Part shown: positions 20,196 to 30,557 of the stretch, piece by piece
Layout of the letters: each line of letters starts with the position of its first letter
Numbering within the stretch: position 1 is the first letter of the stretch
NCBI GenBank assembly: GCA_977017575.1
Contig: CDRNVI010000002.1
Coordinates: 310,001 to 374,000 of the forward strand
DNA length: 64,000 nucleotides
From: Paramoeba atlantica
Lineage: Eukaryota; Discosea
Direction of reading: 5' to 3'
The notes under the pieces: model-generated
What the model was told of the DNA's origin: nothing
Database searches by the model: none
What the model saw: only the letters and a program-made list of their open reading frames with translations
Position numbers and translations under genes: made by a program

Positions 20196-20749
20196 TATGG
20201 AATGTATATGCAACATAAGGCGTTGTTCAGGAAAATAAGAATCGAACATCTTCCTTTTATTCAGCACCTACCAGACAATATCTTAACAAAGGGGGTAAAA
20301 TTGCTTCCTTTACTGCTCCGGAAAAGATTACCTCTCCAATGCAATAAATAGAACAGATAAAAAATCTTAGGTGATTAGTTAAGCTTAACCCGGGTCCAAT
20401 GCTTATAACTGAGTTTCATTTTGCTCGAGAACACTTGAAAGACACTAGCATCCGAAATTTTCTGATTGGGCACGTAAGGAGCCCGCTTTGTAATGTTTTC
20501 AAAAATAAAAACATTGAAACATTTTATATGAGTTTACCTGATTTTGGTGCAGCCTCTTGCTACATTTAATGGTTACTGCATTGGAGAGACGGTAAAACAG
20601 CTTTTCTGAAGGTCGGACGTGGACTCCTGTGACCTCCAGTGATTACCAGCGACTGCCAGTGACTGACAAGATTGCAGGTATTTATGACAGTTACAGTTGC
20701 ACATACATTTTGGTAAAAAGAGTAATCGTTTAGTAAATTCATTGGTCAA
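20196..20749. other. Transposon-derived spacer
   Basis: No gene. Near 20610-20680 there are repeated words CCAGTGA and CAGCGACTGCCAGTGACTG. A very similar cluster (GACCTCCAGTGACTGCCAG) recurs at 22666-22715 in the same orientation. The two clusters flank the ORFs at 20750-22197 and may be long-terminal words of a composite element. Confidence 0.4.
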
Positions 20750-21611
20750 GTGCGAAGCAAAATCAAATATTTCTCAGAAAGTCTAGTTTGCCACTACGGT
20801 ATTCTGGCATACATGGCCACAATAAAGAAGTACTGCTCTGTTTGCGACAGAGAGACGTTGTTCCGCGTTCGCTCCAATTCTTCCTGTCTGGATTGCTCCT
20901 CACGAGGTGATAATACAACATTATTTTTAGAAGCCTGCCAGCATTGTGCTGAAAATGGTGTCCCTGTTGGGAAGAATCTATGCCCACAGTGCCATGGCGC
21001 GCAAAGTTCGAAGATATTTGCATTACCATTAGTGGCCAAACTAAGCGAACGTGGGCTTGACATTGATAGAGTCAAGTACGTTTGTTGTTCTTATGTCGGG
21101 TGGAACATTTGTGGTCACACCATGTCGTTCTCCCAGGTGGCGCACATATTATGCATCATAAAAAATTGTGCTAAGGCTGGGCCCCGCAAGACGTATCTTC
21201 GATCAGCCGAGGCAGTCGCTTCTTGGCTGGGACGCGCTCTTCAAGGAAAAAGTACGCAAGATCTTTCAAAAACATTGCGTCGAATTTGGGAGTCCTATCG
21301 AGGACGTGAATCCTTCGAAAAGACAAACATGGCCCCCGAACCCCCCAACAAGCCCGTCTGAAGCTGACTATGAAACTAATGCCCATGAAAAGCTGGAGTT
21401 CAATGAACGACTCGCTCATTATCGTTCTCGCATTGAGCACGTATTCAGCCGTGCTTGTGTAGGTCGTTGGCTGGCGTTCAAAAACTGGACTTGGAATTCC
21501 AACTTATTGTTTTATGCATTTTCGTGTGCCCTTATAATTCATAATGTAGAAATGTTTGGTGAAAGTCAAGCATTATTTCACAAAAAGAAAATTGTTGATG
21601 TTCTCATTTGA
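20750..21611 (+). CDS. Transposon-encoded ORF pair, zinc-ribbon start and PIF/Harbinger-like end
   Basis: The first frame (20750-21361, 203 residues) has repeated CxxC pairs (CSVC, CLDC, CQHC, CPQC), suggesting zinc ribbons. The second frame (21168-21611, 147 residues) ends NERLAHYRSRIEHVFSRACV, GRWLAFKNW and ALIIHN, matching the last helix of PIF/Harbinger/IS5-type transposases (R..iEh.Fs.l..rW). Both frames are open across 21168-21361, so one frameshift or programmed shift could join them, or the first may be an independent protein. It is on the strand opposite to host genes and surrounded by transposons. Function of the first part is unknown. Confidence 0.45.
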
Positions 21612-21818
21612 TCATATTTTATTTACAAAGTGTTTTTTAGGATATTTTTCGCATATTTCTGCACAGCCAAATTCTTCAAGTTCTGTATATGGTATGGCGA
21701 ACGGCCATAGTCGTGATCAAATGACTCTGGAAACACTTTTTTAAGTAGTCAAACTCTCGTTCTCGGAAAGCTGAGCAGATATTTGCAAACACACTTGAAG
21801 ACCGCCGTAGTTCCTCGA

Positions 21819-22197
21819 CTAATGACCCTGTGTTTGAACTGGCCGCAAGCGAACGTACCATTGTTCACACGGATGGATAGAGAGGCAGCAATGCCTTGGG
21901 CAACAGACTAAGCCATGGAACAGTAAAACATCGCCGTCACTGGGTTGATCCTGTCGCCGGGGTGCACACTCAGACTTCTGAGCGCATGAATGGAATGTTG
22001 AAAAAAGAAGTCCGCATGCGTGGCAACGGCACACTTGGTAGTGAAGTAGAAGCGCGAGACAACCGGCTGAAGTTCGCCTGAGAAGTTGTAAACGGTAAAC
22101 TGAAAAGAGGAGAACAAGACGGTTATGCCCTCCGTCGCCTGTTTCAAGACGTGAAGTGGTATTGCGAGAACGTGGAAATCGTTCTAGAACAAGTTTA
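21819..22197 (+). pseudogene. Merlin/IS1595-like transposase fragment, C-terminal
   Basis: Translation gives ERTIVHTDG, RGSNALGNRLSHGTVKHR, WVDPVAGVHTQTSERMN and LKKEVRMRGNGTLG, then a C-terminal helix region ending near 22197. This covers the second Asp (HTDG) and the Glu (SERMN). A stop follows HTDG and another follows RLKFA. It is closely similar to the fragment at 5680-6003 (both have RMN.MLKK and RNGTLG). The N-terminal half is absent here. Confidence 0.7.
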
Positions 22198-22949
22198 AGC
22201 CAACGTTTAAGATAACTCGAAGAGAGTTTTAAGATGCTATAAATCTTATAAAAGTCAACATGAATAGTCAATATGAGATTTTTCTGAAAGGGTGAAATAA
22301 TGCTTGACTTTGACCAAATGTTTTTACGCCACAAAACATCAGGAAAATATGACAATAAAAAAGGGAATGATGTTGGGCGAAATATTCTGAAAGGCAAATT
22401 TCAAATTCGTAAGAACATGTTTTCTCGCTATCCGAAACCCAGCACTGCGTCCGAAGATCTGAAACAGGAAAAGTTGAGTAAATTTTTTAATTCAAGTATC
22501 TAAAAGAATTGAATATTAAAAATCACGTATTAAAAATGGTTTCATGCAACCAAACGTTCCATTTACTTTTTGTACAGTGGGTTTTTGTGCAGCACCTTTT
22601 GTACAGTAGGTTTGAACTCCAGCGCTTCGCTCCTCACTTCACTTCGTCCTATTTCTAGTCATCCTGACCTCCAGTGACTGCCAGAGACTGTCAGCGACCT
22701 TCAGCGACAGTCTACATACTCTCCATTATAGATGTTGCCTTCTTTCTTACAATCTAGTTTTTACTTGTTTTCAATTCCAATTCCAAAATTAAAACGCTCA
22801 CAATAAAGGAATGCTGGAAACATGCCTTTCCTACTTTACTAAAAGAACAAGATTACTTTTGACTTATATTATCTTGTTCTTTTATGCCTACACCGAGAGC
22901 TTTGAGAAACACTACACCCGACTCAGTCTAAACCTCAAACGAAGCTCTT
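22198..22949. other. Spacer, transposon-derived
   Basis: Contains the GACCTCCAGTGACTGCCAG cluster (22666-22715) matching the one at 20620. An inverted repeat AAGAACAAGATTA ... TATCTTGTTCTT at about 22850-22885 lies just before the zinc-finger ORF. No host gene is seen. Confidence 0.4.
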
Positions 22950-23417
22950 TTGTCTAAAACTGGTAACGAGTGCTTCATAAATGAGGGCAACGTCATGAAA
23001 TGCACCATATGCGATACTGAAGTTCATTCGAGAAGACTACCAGAACATTTAACTTCAAAAAGGCATGTGAAAAATACTACACCCGACCCTCCTCAAACTT
23101 TAAGCGAAACTAAGAGAGACATTATGGAAGAAGATGTTTCATGCAACGAAGAACTGGTAGATGAAAAATCAAATTATGAAGTTTCTGACCAATCAGAGAA
23201 AGATCCCAGGGAAGTCGTCAGGATATTTTTAAAAGATTCACCTTTTTTCACTCGCGACTGGAGAAACATTATTCAACTCTGCGCAAGTAAAATAAAATCA
23301 GGTTGCATTCGCAAATATAAAGAGCGTTACGATAGCCTTGGCAGTTTTGCTTGTGGAGCCTGCGGAATATTACAGGAATCAACTGCTGCACTAAATCGTA
23401 TTGACTTGTCCGAATGA
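22950..23417 (+). CDS. Small C2H2 zinc-finger ORF, probably transposon-encoded
   Basis: 155 residues. MKCTICDTEVHSRRLPEHL with SKRH has the C-x2-C ... H-x5-H spacing of a U1/BED-like finger. A Glu/Asp/Ser-rich middle follows, then a second Cys cluster near the end (SFACGACGILQ). It lies on the plus strand among mobile elements, unlike the host genes. An inverted repeat lies just upstream. It may be the DNA-binding part of a broken transposase, or an independent accessory ORF. Confidence 0.45.
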   Translation: MSKTGNECFINEGNVMKCTICDTEVHSRRLPEHLTSKRHVKNTTPDPPQTLSETKRDIMEEDVSCNEELVDEKSNYEVSDQSEKDPREVVRIFLKDSPFFTRDWRNIIQLCASKIKSGCIRKYKERYDSLGSFACGACGILQESTAALNRIDLSE

Positions 23418-23531
23418 TCAGTACTTCAAGAGGAGAAAAATCCTGTAATGAGCCACATCGATATTGGCGTAAGACACATGCCCCTTGTAAATGAATCGTA
23501 CTATCACGTAAACAATAACCTTTTGAAGCAC

Positions 23532-23710
23532 CAGGGTAATGTGGACGAGGGAGATACCAATAGTGTAGGTGCGGCAGTTTTCCACAGGACAAACGGCATC
23601 TCTGCCTTTTTAGGCGTCTGTCTTCAATTCCATAAGGGAAATACCGTTTTTCCTGCGGGAAACTGCCGCACCTACACTATTGGTATCTCCCTCGTCCACT
23701 TTACCCAGGG
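23532..23710. mobile_element. Hairpin (foldback) MITE, family F, copy 1
   Basis: The left arm CAGGGTAATGTGGACGAGGG continues as GAGATACCAATAGTGTAGG and TGCGGCAGTTT. Its reverse complement forms the right arm, ending CCTCGTCCACTTTACCC. The arms match for roughly 65 bases with few differences, leaving a small core. The outer 25-30 bases are the same as those of the element at 57128-57322, while the inner arms differ. There is no coding capacity. Confidence 0.85.
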
Positions 23711-23744
23711 TTGGATATTTTTTAGAAATACGGAAGTCTGCACG

Positions 23745-24140
23745 GAATTCTAATCCTTGTGTAACCCACATGTTCAGGTCAAAGCGCATTAGTAGAAAAG
23801 TATTCATGCAAATCATACAAGGCTGAAACAAAGGTATCATCACGTTAGAAAAAGAGATTCCTTTAGCACGAACCAATGAACTACTACTGTACTAATACAC
23901 AAAGAGAGTTTGCAGAACGATTCAATGAAAACTATTCTACATTTCGCATTAAATAATGAGGAACACGAAACTCGCGAGTGAAAGTAGGATATAAACAATG
24001 TAGCTTTTAAATTCGCACATTCATTACGATGATTTTTTCATCAGTATCTCGTCGCAGACAGGTACAGATGCATTGTCACAGGATTGAAGTTTAAACTTCA
24101 AGACAAAGTCTGCGTTTTAAGCGACTCGCAACAGTATAAA
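23745..24140 (+). repeat. Tandem ~390-bp repeat, copy D (full unit)
   Basis: Full unit from GGAATTCTAATCC through GAAGTTTAAACTTC to GCGTTTTAAGCGACTCG. Nearly identical to copy C over its central two thirds. Copy E follows after a spacer of about 340 bases. Confidence 0.75.
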
Positions 24141-24479
24141 GATTGAATAACCATCACTTTCATTGATTATTTATTCGAGCTAATAGTTCTATCCGATTAT
24201 TTCAAAATCGAGGGAATTCGACTAAGAATGGACCCTCCTCAGTCGGGTGGTAACGATCCTGCTTGAGCACCAAATATGTTCAGCACCAACTAAGTATGTT
24301 ATGAAAGCTCTTGAAGAGCAAAAAACAAAGTCATAAATATATTATATTTTATAATTTTCATAATCTCTCTTCAGAACCTTTGACTTGCCATTTAAAGAAC
24401 CCAAGAAGAGATAGAGTAGACAATGAGGAAGACGAAACATGTGAGAGAAAAATACGCAGAATAAAAACGAAGCTACTCA

Positions 24480-24625
24480 TACATTTGCACATTTCGATTA
24501 CCTTTTCATCGGTATCTCGTCGCAGACAGGTACAGATACATTGTCACAGGATTGAAGTTTAAAACTTCAAGACAAAGTCTGCGTTTTAAGCGACTCGCAA
24601 CCGTGCAAAGATGGAATTCTACCCC
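24480..24625 (+). repeat. Tandem ~390-bp repeat, copy E (3' part only)
   Basis: Contains ATCTCGTCGCAGACAGG, the GAAGTTTAAAACTTC near-palindrome and GTCTGCGTTTTAAGCGACTCG. The last 50 bases run up to the stop of the PPR gene, so the repeat array reaches into that gene's 3' UTR. Confidence 0.7.
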
Positions 24626-24674
24626 TCGAATAACCATCACTTCCATTGATTACCTGTACACCGAACACGCCCTC

Positions 24675-26531
24675 CTAGCCTCCTCCCAGCATCCTCGTCG
24701 CCTCCCCATACACCCTTTCATACCTCTCTGGACGTTGTGCGAGATGGAATGCGTAGCTCACCGCACCTGCGGCATGCATGGAGAAACTAAACTGTTTTCG
24801 TCTCATGTGCAGCGCGAGGCGAAGGGCGAGGCCCCACTGCGCGCCCTGGGCTGCGCCCCCGATGACGAGATTCCCCGCGAGGTTACTGGAAAGTCCCCTC
24901 CAGTGGGTGTAGACCCAGAGGTGGTGCCTCCACTGTTGTTCCCTTAGCAATAAATACTGTATCTCGAGCTGTTGTTTAAGGGAGAGAAGTACATGTGGGT
25001 GTTGTTGTTGTTGTTTTAACTTATTATGATTATGAAAACAATCGTTTAAAAGGTTAGAATACAAAGCAAAAGCGGGCTGCCAGCGTTGGCCCGCGAGACA
25101 CTGCTGGACGAGGGTTTGGAGGGTTCTGTGATGGGGGGTTACGTTCCGGTGGGTCATGAGGGTGTAGGTCGCGAGGGCTTGTCGCCATTGGGTGGGGGTA
25201 CAGCTGGAGATGAGGAGGTCATAGCCCAGGCCGTGGGCGGTGTGGCTGGCGTCGTCCATCCAGGACTGGGAAGAGATGCGTGAGGTGTTGTCAAGAGCGC
25301 AGAGGGCAAGGATTTGGGATGGGGAAGAGGAGGAGGAGGAGGAGGCAGAGACCAGTCGAAACGCGGCTAATGTCACGACCCAGTCCTGTTGGGAGGTAGC
25401 GGAGTGTAGAATATCCCAGAAGGTAGTACTGGCGTGAAATGGGGCGTATTTAGCAAGGAAACGAAACCCTTTGCGCCAGTGGGTCCCGGAGAAAAGCAAT
25501 GCGGCGATACGACTCAACCAGTTGGAGGGGATCCCGGACGCGACGTCGGAGAAACTTTTGAGCACACGCAACGCGGCGTCCCAATGACCGGTCTTAATTC
25601 CGAGGCATACCATCATCGCAAGTGTCTCGGAGTCCAACGCAATGCCTTGACAGACCACCTGATGAAGGGATTGAAACGCAGCCGCCCATGACCCCCGAGA
25701 TAAGTACTCGGGAAGGGACACAGGAAGCGAGATGGATTGCCCCTCAGAGAGGTGGAGCATGTCGCTTTTTCGCAGAATCGCCGACAGAATAGCAGGGGAA
25801 ATGCGTTGTTGAAAGGAGGCCTCACGGAGACACTCAATGAGTTGTTTGGGAGGAAGAGGAATTCGTCGCTTGATGGCCCATTGTACCACAGCGGTTGTAT
25901 TGTGTGGGGATAATACACCAAGGAGTGGAGGCCGGGGTGGTCGTATTTGTGTGTAATATTTCAACGCCTCCGTCCACAGACCGGTGCATGTACAGCTATG
26001 ATAGAGCAGCTCGCTATCTTGCGAGTTGATTTGTTTAGGAAGGTGAGTACGAAGTAACTTCAGGAGAATCATGAGTAGCGGTGCGATTTGTTTAAGTGTG
26101 CCCTCATATAGTCGATGTCGCAGCAAGGCGAATATACTAACACAAGCATATTTTGAAAATGCTGCAGCATGCCCTAAGAAAAGCACGTACGACAATGCGC
26201 TTTCCCCATGTATCATAGCTAACGCCCGGGACCATATGGAGTCCATCGATTCTCTTTTCAACTCGGTTTCAATAAATTGGATACATAAGAGTGCTGAAAT
26301 CCAGCATTCATCTTGTAGAAGAGGTAGGCAGAGGTGGCGTTGCAAAATGTGGGCGAATTTATCGTCCTCCTTGTCCGTCTCCGCGCAAGCCCGGTGCAGC
26401 GACGTGGCACACAAGGCAACATCCTCCACGCTTGTGGGAGGAACAATACGGCAGACAGTAGCAAGGGCGTAAAGGTGCTCTTTGGTCTCCTCGAGCTCTT
26501 CTGATGGGTCAACCACGGGCTTATTGCACAT
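24675..26531 (-). CDS. Pentatricopeptide-repeat-like (PPR) protein
   Basis: 618 residues, almost all helical. Repeats of about 35 residues carry a Trp followed by hydrophobic-Ala-hydrophobic: GLWTEALKYY, GSWAAAFQSL, GHWDAALRVL, THWRKGFRFL, QDWVVTLAAF, TQWRQALATY, QRWQPAFALY and AQWGLALRLA. TYTLMTHRNVTPHHRTLQTL is a canonical PPR second half. Trp at this place is common in kinetoplastid PPR proteins of the mitochondrion, which bind RNA and join ribosomes, editing or polyadenylation complexes. No clear targeting peptide is visible at the chosen start (MCNKPVVDPSEEL). A poly-Ser (about 400) and a His/Gln-rich run (about 520) interrupt repeats. RNA target unknown. Confidence 0.8.
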   Translation of the reverse strand: MCNKPVVDPSEELEETKEHLYALATVCRIVPPTSVEDVALCATSLHRACAETDKEDDKFAHILQRHLCLPLLQDECWISALLCIQFIETELKRESMDSIWSRALAMIHGESALSYVLFLGHAAAFSKYACVSIFALLRHRLYEGTLKQIAPLLMILLKLLRTHLPKQINSQDSELLYHSCTCTGLWTEALKYYTQIRPPRPPLLGVLSPHNTTAVVQWAIKRRIPLPPKQLIECLREASFQQRISPAILSAILRKSDMLHLSEGQSISLPVSLPEYLSRGSWAAAFQSLHQVVCQGIALDSETLAMMVCLGIKTGHWDAALRVLKSFSDVASGIPSNWLSRIAALLFSGTHWRKGFRFLAKYAPFHASTTFWDILHSATSQQDWVVTLAAFRLVSASSSSSSSPSQILALCALDNTSRISSQSWMDDASHTAHGLGYDLLISSCTPTQWRQALATYTLMTHRNVTPHHRTLQTLVQQCLAGQRWQPAFALYSNLLNDCFHNHNKLKQQQQHPHVLLSLKQQLEIQYLLLREQQWRHHLWVYTHWRGLSSNLAGNLVIGGAAQGAQWGLALRLALHMRRKQFSFSMHAAGAVSYAFHLAQRPERYERVYGEATRMLGGG

Positions 26532-27101
26532 AAGACAAAAATTGGTCGTATGGTGTAACGCCCGCGGCGTTGACCGCCATTTCAGAAAACTCTTTTTGGT
26601 AACGGCAAACGTTTCCGTCCCTTGTTTGCCTCCTCTCTTCTTCGGTTAGTGTTCCGGATAGCATGAATCATGGTGAAGCGGCAAAAAAAATTGTACAACT
26701 TACATGTATATTGAGTTCAGCCGCGTTAAAAAGTTCTTGAGCAAGAACGAAAATGAGAGTGCAATATAAATAATATCTCGTTGTATCCAAATAAAGAATC
26801 AAAGAAAAAATAATACTGTCGTGATAAATGCGCACCACAAGTACGAGAGTTATTGACTGTCCTGAATAGAATACCGAACTATTCGTATATTCTATTAGAG
26901 ACTTCTTACAGAAATATTATCTACCTGCTACGCGTAATGCCGTCATATGGAGTACAATACAACGGCCTTTACTCAACGTTATCCCATTCACACCCCATTG
27001 ATCTACTCTATCTAAATGAGCGGGATGCACTAAAAACCACAAGAGCCGTAATCAGGATCACAACCTTGTTCCACGAAACCTCACACCCCAACCCCTTGTT
27101 C
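26532..27101. other. Intergenic spacer
   Basis: AT-rich, no gene, RNA or repeat recognised. Plus-strand ORF 26853-27209 overlaps the MCM3 3' end and has no recognisable content. Confidence 0.4.
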
Positions 27102-29474
27102 TCACGTCACCAACGTCACCTCATCCCCCCTCTCGTTCTCATTCTCCGTCAGAATCACACTCCCCGCCTCATGGGCCTGTTTCAACGCCTGCGCAACCTG
27201 CACCAGTGAAATTCCCCCATGTTGGACCTCATGATGAACCTCATGCAGCGGAAACGTCACCACCCCCGAATTCTGATACAACGAACTTAACGCCCCCATA
27301 ACCTCTGCCATAACCTCGGGTTCTACCCCCCTAACCCCCCCCTCTACCCCCCTCCCCCCTCCAGAACTCCCCTCCCCCCCATCTCCCCTCCCCCCTTTCC
27401 CTTCCCCCCTCCTCCCCTCCCCCTCCCCCTCTTTTCTCTTCTCCTTCCCTCCCCCCCTCCTCCCCCCCCACTCCGCCATCTCCCCCACCCTCTCCTCCCT
27501 CGCACTCACCGTGGCGTTCACACTCCCCCTCACCAGCCCGTACCCCACCCCCACGTCCTCCACCCCCACCACGGGGCTCATCCGGAGCCGGGCGTGGGCG
27601 GTGGAGAGCCGGATCAGGGACTCCAGGGTTCGCGGGGAGACGTGGAGGACGTCCTGCTTGTCGGCCTCGGGTAGCGGGCCCTGGGCCCCTCGCAGCTCCG
27701 AGTAGAGTTCGGAGACCAGGGCGACGGCGGGGGGGGAGAGGAGGGGGTGGAGCTGCCGCGCCTTGTGGAGGTATTTGCGTAGGAGGGGGAGGGGGAGGAG
27801 GGAGGGTTTGTGCCAGGGGTTGGGGAGGTCGTGGGGGGAAGGGGGAGAGGAGGAGGAGGAGGAAGAAGAGGAAGAGGTGGTTTCGTTTTGTAAGGGGAAG
27901 GCGGTCATGTGGTTGGTAAGGACGTGGGAGGCGAGGGAGCGGGTGTGGACGGTCCCGCGACGGTCAAGGATGAGAAAGGTGAGGTCGAAACGGGAGAGGA
28001 GAGACTCGGGGAGGCCGAGGTTTGTCCCGAGGGAGTGGGCGGTGGAGTAGTACCCGAAGAGGGGGTTGGCAGCCGCGAGGACGGAACACCGGGCGTTGAT
28101 ACTGGCGTGGATTCCGGCCTTCGCGATGGTAATGGTTTGCTGCTCCATCGCTTCGTGCATGGCCACCCGGTCTTGGGAACTCATTTTATCGAATTCGTCA
28201 ATCAGAAGCACGCCGCGATCAGCGAGGACCATCGCCCCCGCACACAGCGTGCGTTCCTTCGAATCCGCATCCTGCATCACCGCCGCCGTGAGCCCCACCC
28301 CTGTGGATCCCCGCCCTGTGGTGTGAATCGCCGTCGGCGCTAGCGCATACACAAACCGCATCAACTGCGATTTCGCCGTCGCGGGTTCCCCCACAAGCAG
28401 TACGTTAATATCCCCACGAATATGTGAATCCTTCACATGACGTTCCACCCCACCCGCAAGCATCAACAAAATCCCTTTCTTCTCCTCCGTCCGTCCATGC
28501 ACACTCGGGGCCACACTCTCCGCCAAAACCTCCAACACATCCCCTCGGGCCGCGATTCGCGCAATCACCTCCTCTTCCTCCTCCGAGATTGCATTTTCCC
28601 CCTCCTTTTCCCCGATGTTTCCCCGGTACGGGGTAATCCCTTTCGCCAGCAGCACGGCATCAAAATCCTTCCTCCCTACCCTATCCCGGACATAGGGCTG
28701 GTGCACCCCCACCACCACCACCTTATCCCCGCTCTTCACCACGTCCACCAAGTCCTCCTCGGCGCGGACCTCCACGCTTCGGGGGAGCTGTCCCGGGGGG
28801 GTGGACTCCGGGGACTCCTGCAGGGTGAACCGCTGGACGTCCTGGTAGGTGGAGAGCCCGAACTCGGTTCGGAGGAGATGCCCGAGGTTGTCCTTGGTGG
28901 GCATGTGGTTAATGACGGGGAGGGTGTCGTTCTCTAGGGAGGGGGCCACGCTGTCACGGTAGCTGCGGGAGGTGTAGCGGGAGGTGGTGGGGCAGTAGTG
29001 GGTGGTGTGGAGGACGCGGCAGCGGGGGAGGGCGACTTTGGTGACGATGCCACGGACCGAGACGAGGTGGGTGGCGCAGGAGGCGGTGAGGTCACGGGGG
29101 GAGAGGGTGGGGCCGGCGAGACCGCGGAGACCGATGCGGAGGGAGGGGGAGGGGGAGAGATTTTGGGTTTTGGATTTGGTAAATGGGGGGGTGTGGCGTT
29201 GGGTGAGCTCGGTGAGGGCCATCTCGAAGAGGGGGAGACAGAGGTTGGGGTTTTCTAAAAGGTCGTGACCGAGGGAGCGGCCACGGTCTTTGTCGGCGGC
29301 GGTGGGGTAGAAATCGAGGAGGTCTTCGAGGTCGACGAGGAGACGGGAACGGCCGAGCTGAAGGGTCTCGCTCATGCGGCGAGCGTAGCGTTCCTCGACG
29401 TGGTCCCAGTTGAGGAAGTCGAGGAAGTGACGACGTAGGGTGGTTTGTTCATCGGTTAAAATACGTCGGTTCAT
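27102..29474 (-). CDS. MCM3: DNA replication licensing factor MCM3
   Basis: 790 residues. One of the six MCM2-7 helicase subunits that load at replication origins. Visible: N-terminal OB region with FGLSTYQDVQRFTLQESPE and PPGQLPRSVEV (204-236), which is MCM3-like; Walker A GEPATAKSQ (362-370); Walker B LLIDEFDKM (423-431); sensor Asn470 in AAANP; arginine finger SRFD (494-497). AGIHASINARCSVLAAANP is diagnostic for the family. The N-terminal zinc motif is not evident in HYCPTTSRYTS, as in other MCM3. A Gly/Arg/Lys/Glu-rich insertion near 665-725 corresponds to a nearly pure pyrimidine stretch (plus strand 27330-27490). The stop lies past a winged-helix-like C-terminus. The leader just upstream reads CACACCCTCTCCAG. 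Confidence 0.95.
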   Translation of the reverse strand: MNRRILTDEQTTLRRHFLDFLNWDHVEERYARRMSETLQLGRSRLLVDLEDLLDFYPTAADKDRGRSLGHDLLENPNLCLPLFEMALTELTQRHTPPFTKSKTQNLSPSPSLRIGLRGLAGPTLSPRDLTASCATHLVSVRGIVTKVALPRCRVLHTTHYCPTTSRYTSRSYRDSVAPSLENDTLPVINHMPTKDNLGHLLRTEFGLSTYQDVQRFTLQESPESTPPGQLPRSVEVRAEEDLVDVVKSGDKVVVVGVHQPYVRDRVGRKDFDAVLLAKGITPYRGNIGEKEGENAISEEEEEVIARIAARGDVLEVLAESVAPSVHGRTEEKKGILLMLAGGVERHVKDSHIRGDINVLLVGEPATAKSQLMRFVYALAPTAIHTTGRGSTGVGLTAAVMQDADSKERTLCAGAMVLADRGVLLIDEFDKMSSQDRVAMHEAMEQQTITIAKAGIHASINARCSVLAAANPLFGYYSTAHSLGTNLGLPESLLSRFDLTFLILDRRGTVHTRSLASHVLTNHMTAFPLQNETTSSSSSSSSSSPPSPHDLPNPWHKPSLLPLPLLRKYLHKARQLHPLLSPPAVALVSELYSELRGAQGPLPEADKQDVLHVSPRTLESLIRLSTAHARLRMSPVVGVEDVGVGYGLVRGSVNATVSAREERVGEMAEWGGRRGGGKEKRKEGEGEGRRGEGKGGRGDGGEGSSGGGRGVEGGVRGVEPEVMAEVMGALSSLYQNSGVVTFPLHEVHHEVQHGGISLVQVAQALKQAHEAGSVILTENENERGDEVTLVT

Positions 29475-29617
29475 GGAGAACTGGAGAGGGTGTGCGTGGT
29501 GTTGTGAGACAGAAATGTATGTGGTCCCTAGGAAAGGAACATTGATGAGGACAAGATGTCGTAAAAGATAACCTCGAAAGAAAATGCACTGAAAGGTGGA
29601 GAAAGTTCTTTTATATA
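29475..29617. promoter_or_regulatory. Leader of MCM3 with candidate splice acceptor
   Basis: Read on the minus strand, CACCACGCACACCCTCTCCAG ends six bases before the ATG (AG at about 29481). If this organism trans-splices, it is a good acceptor site. This is an inference from composition only. Confidence 0.35.
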
Positions 29618-30318
29618 CAGGGGTATAAATTTGGATGTGGGGTTTCTAAATTTTGAAAAACTTAGCCAATTTATAAAAACTAATAGCGCATTCGAGAGCT
29701 CTTGAACAGGAATCATGAACGTGCATGATCATGAATGGCATCTGCGTTAATTAGATTTTCAAGTGTTTTGGGAGACAAAATCTTGCATTTTCCAGTTTTT
29801 CTGTTTTCCCCCCTGATTCATGCTACAAAGACGGGACGGTGGACGATCGCCCGAATATAAAGACTACAAAAGGGATTATTCTTCGCCTGGGCAAGTTGAC
29901 GCATACTTCTTGTTGCCGATTACGAAACAACACAATCATTTTGGCGTTGAAAATTTATGGTCCATAGTGAACGACTTCAAAAATGGTTGAGCCCCTCGGA
30001 ATCGTGCAGATTGATCATTCCAATCGAAACAGTGTTTCAAGGCCCCTCAAAACGCTGTGAAGAGCTTTCGAAAGCGATGCCGTATTGTGAATGGAAAGAA
30101 CGGCCATAATTGCGATTCTTAATTATTTTTTTCGATATTTGCTATTGCTTTAGAAAGTACAAATCGTATTGGGCACTTTGTCGGGGGGGAAATACTCCCT
30201 TGTGCCTAGTCCGGCTATGTTCGGTGCATGAGCCCTGTTCGAGAGCTCTCGAATGCGCTATTATTTTCCAAAATTGGTCAAGTTTTGGACCCCCCCCACA
30301 TCCAAATTTACACCCCTG
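29618..30318 (+). mobile_element. Internally deleted Tc1/mariner element
   Basis: 701 bp flanked by TA (29616-29617, 30319-30320). Ends begin CAGGGGT(A/G)TAAATTTGGATG and include GCGCATTCGAGAGCTC; the inverted repeats span about 100 bp. Near 29950-30080 a degraded transposase C-terminus can be read (GVENLWSIVNDFKNG). The N-terminal two thirds are missing. The same terminal-repeat family is found at 19246-20195, 32257, 60916-61666 and 61691. Confidence 0.85.
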
Positions 30319-30557
30319 TAAGTTGTAGATTTGGGCGTACCTTGTAGGTTTGAGTACGGAAAAATAGCGCTCGTACGAAGTGCTCCAATTTTTCTCTCTC
30401 GGATCGTAATTCACATTCTTCCTATGTTCATTTTCATTAGGAAAACTTCTATGATTTATATTTCACAGAAGAAATCGTTTGTCATTTACTTACGGGTTTC
30501 ATTGTGTTTTCGTTCTCATAGAATAAATGATGCTCCTACATCGCTAGCTCATGCGTC

